A DNA stretch of 64,000 bases from Renibacterium sp. (GTDB taxonomy: Bacteria > Actinomycetota > Actinomycetes > Actinomycetales > Micrococcaceae). This document shows, in pieces, positions 41,677-50,856 of the stretch. Location of the stretch: assembly GCA_017419405.1 (NCBI GenBank), contig JAFOLH010000015.1, positions 337,883 through 401,882 on the forward strand, in the 5' to 3' direction. The notes beneath the pieces are model-generated. The model ran no database searches. It was not told the origin of the DNA and saw nothing but the letters and a program-made list of their open reading frames with translations. Made by a program: the position numbers and the translations under genes. Positions within the stretch are counted from its first letter, which is position 1. Each line of letters opens with the position of its first letter.

Positions 41677-44600
41677 TCAACCCCAGTGCGGAGGCTTCTG
41701 CTCGCGGAGCCACTCGTCGTGGTTGGCTGATTCGGCATCGCCCCAAGCCCGCGGATCGTCCTCCGCGGCCCGCTGCGGCAAAACCGGCTCCGCAGCTGCC
41801 GTACGGGCAGTGCTTTTCTTTTCGTCCATCTGAGCTTCCTGCGCCGGGGTCGGGCCGGATTCGACGCCGAGCAACGACGGCAAATCGACGTGGTTCAAAG
41901 AACGGTCCAGTCCGAGGTAGCCGCCGATCCGGTCGGCACAAGCCGAAGGGTCCGTGAACACTTCGATGGTCCACAACGGCATGTAGCGCCAACCCCGTTG
42001 TTCCAAAAGCTGCGGGCGCAACCTGCTGCGTTCTCGGACGCTCATCTGCCGATAACGCCGGGAACCATCCGATTCCACCGCCACGGGCGTCGGAATTTCG
42101 CTGTCGACCGAGCCCAGATACCTGATCGGATCAGCGGCCGCGACGATGTCGATGACCCCGTCGTAGTTGTACCAGACCCGGGCATCCCTGGCCCGGAGCC
42201 GATCCGCCAGGTCTGCCACCAACGGATCGTCCTCCAGGCCCTGACCTGCGGCCAACGTGTGCGGCGCCGCCGCTCCGGTGACCGATGCGCCGCCCAGTTC
42301 CCGTTCGAGCAGCTGATAGAAGTCCCGGGCCCCGTAGTTCAGTTTCGCGGTGTCCAGATCTTCCGGCTTGAAGCAGCTCAAAACCGTCAAATGCTCCCGC
42401 GCCCGAGTCATCGCGAGCGCGAACTTGCCCCGGCCGTCCGCCTGCGACAGCGGACCGAAGCTGTGCAGCGCCCTACCGTGCGGAGTCCGACCGAAGCCCA
42501 AAGAGAAGATGATCCGGTCCCGCACGAGTCCCGGTGCCCGGTCCAGATGGACCACCCGGAACGGCGTATCCGAGGTATTGGCGAAAAATTCCTGGAGCTC
42601 CGGGTGGTTCGCCAAATTGAGCCGGATCGCTTCGGCCACCCGCGCGGCATGCCTGGCGCTAGCCGTGATCACAGCCAACGAGGACCGCGGATGCACTCGC
42701 GCGGCTTCGAAGACCAGGTCGACCACCCGGTTCACTTCGGCGGCCACAGACTCGACGCCTTCGCTGTCGCTGCCCGGCAACCCCGTGCCATCGGCCAGAT
42801 ACTCGACACTGACCGCGCGATCCAGACCGGTCACCGCTTTGCCGTCCGGCAGCAGCCGCAACGCACCGTCGTAGAAATCCTGGCTCAGCTGAGCGCTCAG
42901 ATCCTCATCGATACTGCGGTAGCTGCGTCGGAGCTGGACCTTCGGCCGGATGCGGGCCAGGGCATCGAACACACTGACCAGGGGTTTGGCATTTCTCGGC
43001 AGGCTGCGCGCCGCCGTCGATACCGCGAACGGTGCCGGGCTGAGCAGACGATCATCGCCGAACGCGACCACTTGCCGGGCCCTGGCCAGGGACGGCAACG
43101 CCGACTGGATCGAGACCGACTCGGCATCCAGGAAAATCACCGCATCGAACCGCTTGCCTTCGGGCAGCACGGTCGGAGCGATCAGCGGGCTGGCCGCCCA
43201 GACCGGTACCAATTGGTCCACCAGCTGCCCGGCATGCGCTTCGAGCAGGTCCAGGCTGATCCGGCCGTCCTTGAGCACATTGCGCAGGAATTCGCTTTCC
43301 CGACCGCGCCCGGCCACCAACTCACGCCATTTCGAAGCCAGATTCCAGCGCAACCTCGATGGACCGGAAACCACATGCGCCTGGTCCGCCAACCGGAATT
43401 CGGCTTCCAACCGGCGCAGGCTTTCGCCGTCGGACATCGCCAAGTAGTCGTCACCGCTGATCATTGCCTCGAGTGCCGACTGCCACCAGGCCAGTTCCAG
43501 CTCTGCCCGGGTCTGTGCCGGCAGCACTTCCCGCGCGGCCAGATCGTCGAGCAACTCGCCGAGCCCGTGCTCGCGCATGTTCTCTTCCAGCAGCGTGCGC
43601 TCCGGAAGGTTCTCCAGGGTGGCTTGGTCGTCGGCCAAATCGATCAGACGACGCACCAGCGCCTGGTGTTCGACGTCTTCCAAGCCGCCGCCGGCCGCAG
43701 TGCGCTCCAGAGCCGCGCCGAGCTTGAGCAACTCGGCAGCCAGACCGTGGTAGCGGTTCCGCAACTCGGCGAGGCCCGAAGGCACCGCAGGATGCCGTTG
43801 CGTCGTGGCGAACGCCGCCCATTGCTGACGCTGCTCCTGAACCAGCAGCAATGACTCGTGCAAGTCGTCGATGTGCACCCCCGGCCGCACATATTCCCGG
43901 GCCACCCGGCGCAGCCGTGATCGCTGCATGGAAGGCATTTCCAGGTTGCGGTCCCGGCGCCAGGTAGCGCTGGCCGTAGCGGAGATCAGGTCGTTGACCG
44001 GCCGGTCGAAAATATCCGGCATGAACTTGTCCAGGCTCTCCCGGACCGCGATCAGCAACTCCAGCTGTTCGCCCCACTGTGCAAAGGTGTTCCCCCGCCG
44101 GATCTGCGCGTAATCGGAGACTTCTTCCATCTTCTTCGCGAAGGCCGGAAGGCTTTCGCTCAGCGAACTGGCCAGTCCGTGCGCTTCCTCGGTCTCCTTG
44201 CGGGTGACCAACCGCGCCCCATGCCAAGGACTGCGTGTCGAGGAGGCGCTGAAACTGCCCAGCTCCGCCGCCCGGCGCAGCCGGCCGCCCAACTCGGAAC
44301 GGTCCTTGATCGCGTCCAGGACGCTGCGTTTGAGCCGTACCGTCGTCGCCGGAGCCGGCTGGATCGAGGTCAACTCGGCCAGTGATTGCATTGCCTGGTA
44401 GGGCGAACATCCCCAACGCGGCCGAACCCCGTGCAACGAAGCAACGTGGTCGATCAACTGGTGCCGTTGCGCCACGAGCGTGGTATGCAGGGTGTCCAGC
44501 TTGGGCTGCGTCGCTTTTTCGTTCCGCACGATGGCCCGTACCAATTGCGACTTCAATTGCTGCGGACTGCTCTGCGCGCTCAGTTGCAACACCATGCTGT

Positions 44601-45825
44601 CCAAAGCGAGCCCGGCGAAACGCTGGGTCAGCTCATTCAGCGTGGAACGGCGTTCGCACAGCACCAAGACGTTTTTGCCGTCGTAGGCCAAAGCCGCGAT
44701 CGCATTCAGCGCCGTCTGGGTCTGGCCGGTACCGGGCGGAGCAGCGACTACCAGGGATTCCCCGGAGCGAATCGCATCGATGGCGAGTTGCTGCTCCGGA
44801 TCGGCATCGAGGACTTGGAATTCGTCCTGCGGCGAGCGCTCGTCCAAAGCCGGGTAGTCCGAGGCCTTGACTTGCCGCCCTGGTTCTGCCGATGCCGCAT
44901 CGCCGGCAACTGCTTGCAGCAACTCGCCGACCAGGCCCTCTCCGGAACGCAATGCCGGATCGTCCAGGTTTTCACTGATATCGGCGAAACTTCCGGCGAG
45001 CAGACGGTGCTCGATCGTCACGCCTGGAATCGTGGCGGTCAGGATCCGCAAATGGTCGAGTACCGGCCCCGGATCGAACCTCGCGGTGTTGTAGGCCAGC
45101 CGGGCCACTGCCTGGGCATCGAAGCTGATCCCGTATTGTGCCTGCAGCAACCGGACCAACGCTGGATTGATCTTGGCCTGACCGGTGAGCTGGAGTTCGT
45201 AGTCTTCCTGTCCGGCCCGCGCGCTGAGCGCAACCGAAATCAACATGACCGGTGCGCTGATCGTGTGGTGGGTACCGCTGGCGGAGGTTCCCCAGCCCAC
45301 GGTCCCGGCGGCCAAATAGCCCACATCGACGCCTCGGTCGGAGCCCAGTTCCTGGATCTTGGCACGGAGCGCGCGCGCCGCCTGCATCGCTGCGGAAAGC
45401 TGTCCGGGGTCCCGGATCAGCGTCGAGAGCCGGGTCTTCCGGCCGGCCAGGAGCTGGGCCAATCCCGAAGGGTGGGCATGCGTCAGGTCGACGCAACCAG
45501 CACCCCGGGGGTCGAAATCGAGCAGGGTGTCCGGCCCGCTGAATGGCTCCAGGGCGTCGAGCCAGGCGCGCAGTTGCTCAGCGTCTGCCGACTGGCTGGC
45601 GTTCTCTGACACGTGGCCCTTCTTCTCTACCTTTTGGCTCTCTGGCTTCTTTTCCGCTTTGGCCGGTTTCTTGCCCGGCCGCGCCTCCGTGGGCCGTTCC
45701 TTCTTCGCGCCCGAAGGCGGCGTCGCGGCCGGCGTCGAACTCGAATCCGCCGGTTGGGCAGATTCGGCAGATGCCGACGACGGCTCGCCTCGCACTGCTC
45801 GTTGCAATCTCGACCATACCGGCAT
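41677..45825 (-). CDS. Large helicase-like protein with C-terminal Vsr/MTES_1575-type nuclease domain
   Basis: A 1382-residue protein. An N-terminal Lys/Pro/Ala-rich segment (to about 80) is followed by a DUF4011-like region, an SF1-type ATPase split by a long helical insertion, and a C-terminal endonuclease-like domain (VDSEIPTPVAVESDG, MSVRERSRLRPQLLEQRGW). The ATPase motifs are altered: Walker A reads PPGTGQTQT (363-371), with Gln368 in place of the invariant Lys, and Walker B reads IFLDAES, not the usual DEAS. Later motifs (GDDRLLSP, ALAMTRAREHLTVL) are kept. It may bind DNA or nucleotide without normal hydrolysis. It follows guaA by about 100 bases on the same strand. Annotation as a defence/DNA-repair helicase should be made with caution. 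Confidence 0.8.
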   Translation of the reverse strand: MPVWSRLQRAVRGEPSSASAESAQPADSSSTPAATPPSGAKKERPTEARPGKKPAKAEKKPESQKVEKKGHVSENASQSADAEQLRAWLDALEPFSGPDTLLDFDPRGAGCVDLTHAHPSGLAQLLAGRKTRLSTLIRDPGQLSAAMQAARALRAKIQELGSDRGVDVGYLAAGTVGWGTSASGTHHTISAPVMLISVALSARAGQEDYELQLTGQAKINPALVRLLQAQYGISFDAQAVARLAYNTARFDPGPVLDHLRILTATIPGVTIEHRLLAGSFADISENLDDPALRSGEGLVGELLQAVAGDAASAEPGRQVKASDYPALDERSPQDEFQVLDADPEQQLAIDAIRSGESLVVAAPPGTGQTQTALNAIAALAYDGKNVLVLCERRSTLNELTQRFAGLALDSMVLQLSAQSSPQQLKSQLVRAIVRNEKATQPKLDTLHTTLVAQRHQLIDHVASLHGVRPRWGCSPYQAMQSLAELTSIQPAPATTVRLKRSVLDAIKDRSELGGRLRRAAELGSFSASSTRSPWHGARLVTRKETEEAHGLASSLSESLPAFAKKMEEVSDYAQIRRGNTFAQWGEQLELLIAVRESLDKFMPDIFDRPVNDLISATASATWRRDRNLEMPSMQRSRLRRVAREYVRPGVHIDDLHESLLLVQEQRQQWAAFATTQRHPAVPSGLAELRNRYHGLAAELLKLGAALERTAAGGGLEDVEHQALVRRLIDLADDQATLENLPERTLLEENMREHGLGELLDDLAAREVLPAQTRAELELAWWQSALEAMISGDDYLAMSDGESLRRLEAEFRLADQAHVVSGPSRLRWNLASKWRELVAGRGRESEFLRNVLKDGRISLDLLEAHAGQLVDQLVPVWAASPLIAPTVLPEGKRFDAVIFLDAESVSIQSALPSLARARQVVAFGDDRLLSPAPFAVSTAARSLPRNAKPLVSVFDALARIRPKVQLRRSYRSIDEDLSAQLSQDFYDGALRLLPDGKAVTGLDRAVSVEYLADGTGLPGSDSEGVESVAAEVNRVVDLVFEAARVHPRSSLAVITASARHAARVAEAIRLNLANHPELQEFFANTSDTPFRVVHLDRAPGLVRDRIIFSLGFGRTPHGRALHSFGPLSQADGRGKFALAMTRAREHLTVLSCFKPEDLDTAKLNYGARDFYQLLERELGGASVTGAAAPHTLAAGQGLEDDPLVADLADRLRARDARVWYNYDGVIDIVAAADPIRYLGSVDSEIPTPVAVESDGSRRYRQMSVRERSRLRPQLLEQRGWRYMPLWTIEVFTDPSACADRIGGYLGLDRSLNHVDLPSLLGVESGPTPAQEAQMDEKKSTARTAAAEPVLPQRAAEDDPRAWGDAESANHDEWLREQKPPHWG

Positions 45826-45929
45826 GATTCTGAGGCTAACCGGTTAGTTCACGATATCGGGTATGGCACACGGACGCGAGCCGAAAACATTGCCTGTGAC
45901 CTGGCACAGTCCGGGCACTGCAGCGCGGC

Positions 45930-47522
45930 TCACTCCCACTCGATGGTTCCCGGCGGCTTGCTGGTGACATCGAGGACCACCCGGTTGACGCCGTCGACCT
46001 CGTTGGTGATCCGATTCGAAATCCGGGCCAAAAGGTCGTAGGGCAATCTCGACCAGTCCGCGGTCATCGCATCTTCGCTCGACACCGGGCGGAGCACGAT
46101 CGGATGGCCGTAAGTGCGCCCGTCGCCTTGCACGCCTACGCTGCGCACGTCGGCCAGCAGGACTACCGGCATCTGCCAAACCTCATGGTCCAAGCCGGCC
46201 GCAGTCAGTTCGGCGCGCGCGATCGCATCGGCCTTGCGCAGCAATTCCAGTCGATCAGCGGTGATCTCGCCGACGATCCGGATGCCCAGACCGGGCCCTG
46301 GGAACGGCTGCCGCTGCACGATTTCGGCCGGCAGGCCCAATTGCGCGCCGACCGCCCGCACTTCGTCTTTGAACAATGCGCGCAACGGCTCGACCAAATC
46401 GAACTGGAGGTCCTCCGGCAGACCGCCCACATTGTGGTGGCTTTTGATGTTCGCAGCACCCTCCCCGCCGCCGGATTCGACGACGTCCGGGTAGAGCGTG
46501 CCCTGCACCAGGAATTTGATCTGCTGACCGTCCTGACCCGCCTGCTCGACCAAAGTACGCTCGGCCTCTTCGAAGGATCGGATGAACTCCCGGCCGATGA
46601 TCTTGCGCTTGGTCTCCGGATCGCTGACCCCGGCCAAGGCGGTCAAGAACCGATCGGCCTCGCGGGCGACGTAGAGGTTCACCCCGGTCGCAGCCACGAA
46701 GTCGCGTTCGACCTGCTCGGCTTCGCCTTCGCGCAGCAGCCCATGGTCCACGAAAACACAGGTCAACTGGTCGCCGACGGCGCGCTGCACGAGCGCTGCG
46801 GCTACCGCCGAGTCGACGCCGCCGGACAATCCGCAAATCACTTTCCCGGTGCCCACCTGGGCGCGGATCCGTTCGACCTGCTCTTCGATGACATTGCCAG
46901 TAGTCCAGTTCGGCTCGATTTTGGCTTCGTTGAAGAGGAAGTTCTCCAACACCTTCTGGCCGAAATTGGAATGCTTGACTTCCGGGTGCCACTGCACGCC
47001 GAAAAGGCATTTCTCCGTGTTGGCGAAGGCTGCCACCGGCGCTCCGGACGTGCTGGCGAGGACCTCGAACCCGGCGGGTGCTTCTTGCACCGAGTCGCCA
47101 TGGCTCATCCAGACGTTCTGCTGGTCCGGGGTGCCTGCCAGGATGGAGCGCGCAGCACCGGTTGACGTGACGTCGGTGGCTCCGTATTCGCGCAAGCCGG
47201 TCTTGGCCACGGTTCCGCCCAGAGCCAGGGCCATGGCTTGGAATCCGTAGCAAATGCCGAAGACCGGCACGCCGGCCTCGAACAAGTCGGCACCGACCGA
47301 AGGGGCTGCCTCGGCGTAAACGCTTGAGGGCCCGCCGGAAAGGATGATCGCGGCCGGGTTCTTGGCCAGCAACTGCTCCGTACTGAAGGTATGCGGGACG
47401 ATCTCCGAGTACACATTCGCCTCGCGGACCCGCCGGGCGATCAATTGCGCATACTGGGCGCCGTAATCGACGACCAGGACCGGGCGGTGGGAAGTCTGCG
47501 CATCGGCAGCGGGAATAGTCAC
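45930..47522 (-). CDS. guaA: GMP synthase (glutamine-hydrolysing)
   Basis: A 530-residue two-domain enzyme. The glutamine amidotransferase domain has Cys in [10 protein letters not shown] and His/Glu in [11 protein letters not shown]. The ATP pyrophosphatase domain has the P-loop [12 protein letters not shown] and the C-terminal dimerisation part ending in KPPGTIEWE. It makes GMP from XMP and works after IMP dehydrogenase, whose gene is at 60422. The length and all catalytic residues are normal. Confidence 0.97.
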   Translation of the reverse strand: MTIPAADAQTSHRPVLVVDYGAQYAQLIARRVREANVYSEIVPHTFSTEQLLAKNPAAIILSGGPSSVYAEAAPSVGADLFEAGVPVFGICYGFQAMALALGGTVAKTGLREYGATDVTSTGAARSILAGTPDQQNVWMSHGDSVQEAPAGFEVLASTSGAPVAAFANTEKCLFGVQWHPEVKHSNFGQKVLENFLFNEAKIEPNWTTGNVIEEQVERIRAQVGTGKVICGLSGGVDSAVAAALVQRAVGDQLTCVFVDHGLLREGEAEQVERDFVAATGVNLYVAREADRFLTALAGVSDPETKRKIIGREFIRSFEEAERTLVEQAGQDGQQIKFLVQGTLYPDVVESGGGEGAANIKSHHNVGGLPEDLQFDLVEPLRALFKDEVRAVGAQLGLPAEIVQRQPFPGPGLGIRIVGEITADRLELLRKADAIARAELTAAGLDHEVWQMPVVLLADVRSVGVQGDGRTYGHPIVLRPVSSEDAMTADWSRLPYDLLARISNRITNEVDGVNRVVLDVTSKPPGTIEWE

Positions 47523-47671
47523 CCGACAATTCTAGCGAACCGTCCGCCTGCTTTTTACCGGGCCGCCGCCGGGCATTCGAGCCGGACTCGGAAGCTGGAA
47601 TCACGCCCCGCGGCTGTGGAACCCGATCGAGTCCGCCCGGCGGGCACGTGGACCGGCGGCGGGAAACCGGT

Positions 47672-48151
47672 TCAATAGCGTTTCGAGGCCTGCGGGTTCG
47701 CCGCGATCTCTTCGAGCGTCTGCGCATGGATCCGGCGTTCCACGAAGAAGGACAGCAACGGCACCACGCCGCCCAAGGCGATCAGGATGAACTTGCTGAA
47801 CTTCCAGCGCATCAAGGACCACAACCGGAAATCGGCGATCAGGTACACCACGTACATCCAACCGTGCGCGATCAGCACCGCGGTCGAAAGGTTGAACGAT
47901 CCGGTCACCGCGAAGGAACCTTCCGGCCCCACTTCCACGAAGCCGAAGCCGTGCGGCTGCCCGGTCACGGTGTTCGTGCCGCCGACCAGCAGAACCAGGT
48001 TGAAGACATAACGCAGGATCACTTCCGCGGTGAGCAGCAAAAGCATCGCACCGGTCAGGTACGCGAGCACTTTGTAGAACCCCAGCGCGGATCGGATCTG
48101 CGCCACCGTGCCGCCGAATCGCCGTTTGGCCGGCCGTTGCGGAGAACTCAC
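47672..48151 (-). CDS. DUF3817 integral membrane protein
   Basis: A 159-residue protein with three to four membrane helices: ALGFYKVLAYLTGAMLLLLTAEVILRY, AVLIAHGWMYVVYLIADF and FILIALGGVVPLLSFFVERRI. The LAYLTGAML and HGWMYVVYL signatures are those of DUF3817, usually found beside guaA and SURF1 in actinobacteria. Function unknown. The ATG overlaps the SURF1 stop. Confidence 0.9.
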   Translation of the reverse strand: MSSPQRPAKRRFGGTVAQIRSALGFYKVLAYLTGAMLLLLTAEVILRYVFNLVLLVGGTNTVTGQPHGFGFVEVGPEGSFAVTGSFNLSTAVLIAHGWMYVVYLIADFRLWSLMRWKFSKFILIALGGVVPLLSFFVERRIHAQTLEEIAANPQASKRY

Positions 48152-49014
48152 TGTTGCACTTCCTTCGTCGAAATGTTTGGCCCGGCAGCGGCGGCCGCTT
48201 CACCGGCTGGCTGCGGATCGTCGTCGAAATCGTCCTCGAACTCCGGCTCGTTTTCGCGCCGGAAGTCGTCGGCGACCAGACGCCACCAGAGGAACACCGA
48301 GAACCCGGCGAACACGATCCATTCCACCGCGTAGAAGAGATTGAGCCAATTGAAGTTCTGGTTCGGCGGCTGCGCATCCACCGAGATCCCCTTGAGGTCG
48401 CCCGGCACAGCGTGCGCTCCGATGTCTCCGGCCGGGCCGACTTCGCTGAACGAAACCACGAATCCCTGGTAGCTGCTGACCTGCCAGATATTGATCAGCT
48501 CCGCGGTGGAGAGCACCGCCAGCTGACCTTCCGGCAGATTCTTGGCAACCACCGGGGCTTCGGCCGGGATCAAGCGCCCGGTCAAGGTCAACGGGCCCGA
48601 CGGCGCCGGGCGGGCTTGGGCGGGATCGGCGATCCACCCCCTGGCCACTGGAATCACCGTGTACGGAGTGGCTCCGGCGCCTTGCAGCACCGGTGCACCG
48701 TCGACCACGAAGGCGTCGACCACCCAGTAACCCTTTTCGCCGTTCTGCAGCCGGTCCCTGATGATCGCCTGCTTGCCCGGCTCGAATCTGCCGGTCATGC
48801 TGACCACATGGTCCGCCGAACTGGCGAACATCGTCTCCCCCGGTTTGAAGATCGAGGTCAGCGGTTTGACCTCTTCGGTGGTTACTGTCGGCTGTTCGGC
48901 TGTCTGCGTGGAGCGGGAAAACTGCCACTGGCTCAACAGCACGAAAACCGACGAGATCACCAAAGCCAACAGCAACGCGGCGATCCAACGGGGTTTCAGG
49001 GCGGTTTTGAGCAC
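48148..49014 (-). CDS. SURF1-family protein (cytochrome oxidase assembly)
   Basis: A 288-residue SURF1 protein: N-terminal helix (WIAALLLALVISSVFVLLSQWQFSRS), an extracytoplasmic domain with VSMTGRFEPGKQAIIRDR, GYWVVDAFV and VIPVARGWI, and a C-terminal helix (NLFYAVEWIVFAGFSVFLWWRLV). SURF1 helps insert haem into aa3-type oxidase. The acidic tail is longer than in the mitochondrial protein. It precedes DUF3817 with a four-base overlap. Confidence 0.93.
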   Translation of the reverse strand: MLKTALKPRWIAALLLALVISSVFVLLSQWQFSRSTQTAEQPTVTTEEVKPLTSIFKPGETMFASSADHVVSMTGRFEPGKQAIIRDRLQNGEKGYWVVDAFVVDGAPVLQGAGATPYTVIPVARGWIADPAQARPAPSGPLTLTGRLIPAEAPVVAKNLPEGQLAVLSTAELINIWQVSSYQGFVVSFSEVGPAGDIGAHAVPGDLKGISVDAQPPNQNFNWLNLFYAVEWIVFAGFSVFLWWRLVADDFRRENEPEFEDDFDDDPQPAGEAAAAAGPNISTKEVQQ

Positions 49015-49146
49015 AGGTTAAAGGTACTTCGTCCGGCTGTAGAAAACCGAACTGAGCCCGGTTCTGGCGGCAGCGACACAGCTTGGGCACAGATTCCGGA
49101 AAAAACTAGTGTCATCTCGGGCGGCCTGGGACTAGGCTGAATTCTT

Positions 49147-50856
49147 GTGCGAACCTACCCCTACCCGATCAAAACCTCACCGGACACCCGTTCGCCGGCG
49201 AGGTATTTGTTGTGGTTGGGCAGCCTCCAGCTCCCCTCGCTGATCGGCGGAATCGTCTGCGGTTCGATCTGGTTGCTGGCCCAGGCGACGATGCCCTTGG
49301 TACTCGGCCAGACCATCGACCGCGGAATCCTCGGCAAAGATTGGGGTGCCTTGCTGGCCGGCGCCGCGGTGATGCTGGTGTTGGGCTTGGTCCAGGCGAT
49401 TTTCGCGGTGCTGCGGCACCGGATCGCGGTCTCCAACTGGCTGCAGGCGGCCTACCGTTCCGTACAGGTCATCGGGCACAAGATCACCCGTACCGGCGAC
49501 GCTTTGCCGTCTGCGATCTCTACCGGGGAACTGATCAACACCGCGGCTTCGGACGCCGTCCGGATCGGCCAGATCTACGATCTCACTGCCCGGCTTTCCG
49601 GTGCAGTGCTCTCCTACCTCCTGGTCTCAGTGCTGATTTGGAACATATCCTGGCAGCTCGGGCTGATCGTCCTGATCGGCGTCCCGGTCTGCTGCGCCTT
49701 GTTGCTTTTCATCATCCGGCCGCTCCAGGCACGGCAACGCGAACAACGGGAAATGGCCGGAAAGATGACCGCGGTCGGCGCCGATACCGTGGCCGGGCTC
49801 CGGGTGCTCCGCGGCATCGGCGGGGAGCACATCTTCGTCGCGCGTTACCGGGACCGCTCCCAGGAAACCCGCTTCAGTGGCAACAAAGTGGCCCGTTCCG
49901 TGGCGACCCTGGACGGAACGCAGCTTGTGGTCACCGGGGCTTTCGCGGTGCTCTTCACTTGGCTCGGCGCCAATCTGGCAGTCAGCGGCGAAATTTCGGT
50001 GGGCGAACTGGTTTCGCTCTACGGCTTCTCGGTGTTCCTGGTCACCCCGGTCCGGATCCTTGCCGAAATGGTGTCCGCCGTGATCCGCGCTTTCGTCGGT
50101 GCGCGGAAGGTGGTCGCCGTCCTGAGCACCGACCCGGCCTATGCCGACCAAGGCAGCACACCCCCGCCAAGCGGGGCCGCACCGTTGCGGGACACCGCGT
50201 CTGGAGCCGTGATCCAGCCCGGAAGGCTCACTGCCGTGGTCAGCTCCGATCCGGCCGCATCCACGAAGCTGGCCGAACGGTTGGGCCGGTTCGACGACGC
50301 CGAACTCGCCGAGCACCCGGTGTACTGGGCGGAAACCGATCTGCGCCGGATCCCGGTGGCCGACATCCGGGAACGCATTGTCTTCAGCGAAGCCGATCCG
50401 CAACTGTTCTCCGGATCGTTGCGCGAACTTCTGGACCCGCGCGGCCGGGCTTCGGACGAATCGGTTCTGGCCGCGCTCGAAGACGCCGGCGCGCTGGACG
50501 TATTGGACGGCCTGGACGGGGGCCTGGACCATCAAGTCACCGAGCGCGGCCGCGGATTCTCCGGCGGGCAACGGCAACGCTTGGCCTTGTGCCGCGCCCT
50601 GCTCAGCAATGCGGAAACCCTGCTGCTCGCCGAACCCACCAGCGCGGTGGACGCGCACACCGAAGCCCGGATCGCTGCCCGGCTCCGCGCCGCCCGGAGC
50701 GGCCGGACCACGCTGGTGACCACGGCGAGTCCGTTGCTGCTCGGCGTCATGGACGAAGTGCTCTTCCTGGTCGACGGCCGGCTCGCGGCCAGAGGCACGC
50801 ACCGGGAGCTGCTGAGCGTCCCGGAATACCGGACGGTGGTGATCAGAGGTGAGTGA
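49147..50856 (+). CDS. ABC exporter subunit 1, with degenerate ATP-binding motifs
   Basis: A 569-residue transmembrane-plus-nucleotide-binding protein with six membrane helices in the first 315 residues. The nucleotide-binding half is unusual: the P-loop is VSSDPAASTK (365-374) instead of GxxGxGKST, Walker B is LLLAEPTSA with Ala495 for Asp, and the switch His is missing (LVTTASPLL). The signature FSGGQ (471-475) is intact. It overlaps the next exporter gene by eight bases; the two would form a heterodimer in which this subunit gives only its signature motif to the working ATP site. Substrate unknown. Confidence 0.92.
   Translation: MRTYPYPIKTSPDTRSPARYLLWLGSLQLPSLIGGIVCGSIWLLAQATMPLVLGQTIDRGILGKDWGALLAGAAVMLVLGLVQAIFAVLRHRIAVSNWLQAAYRSVQVIGHKITRTGDALPSAISTGELINTAASDAVRIGQIYDLTARLSGAVLSYLLVSVLIWNISWQLGLIVLIGVPVCCALLLFIIRPLQARQREQREMAGKMTAVGADTVAGLRVLRGIGGEHIFVARYRDRSQETRFSGNKVARSVATLDGTQLVVTGAFAVLFTWLGANLAVSGEISVGELVSLYGFSVFLVTPVRILAEMVSAVIRAFVGARKVVAVLSTDPAYADQGSTPPPSGAAPLRDTASGAVIQPGRLTAVVSSDPAASTKLAERLGRFDDAELAEHPVYWAETDLRRIPVADIRERIVFSEADPQLFSGSLRELLDPRGRASDESVLAALEDAGALDVLDGLDGGLDHQVTERGRGFSGGQRQRLALCRALLSNAETLLLAEPTSAVDAHTEARIAARLRAARSGRTTLVTTASPLLLGVMDEVLFLVDGRLAARGTHRELLSVPEYRTVVIRGE

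Noticed and set aside
41890..43854. 654-codon + strand frame opposite the helicase-like gene
   Set aside because: Arg/Gln/Pro-rich shadow of the GC-rich minus-strand gene; no domain and no ribosome binding site.
46255..47727. 490-codon second minus frame over guaA
   Set aside because: Arg-rich frame-shifted image of guaA; guaA has all catalytic motifs in its own frame.
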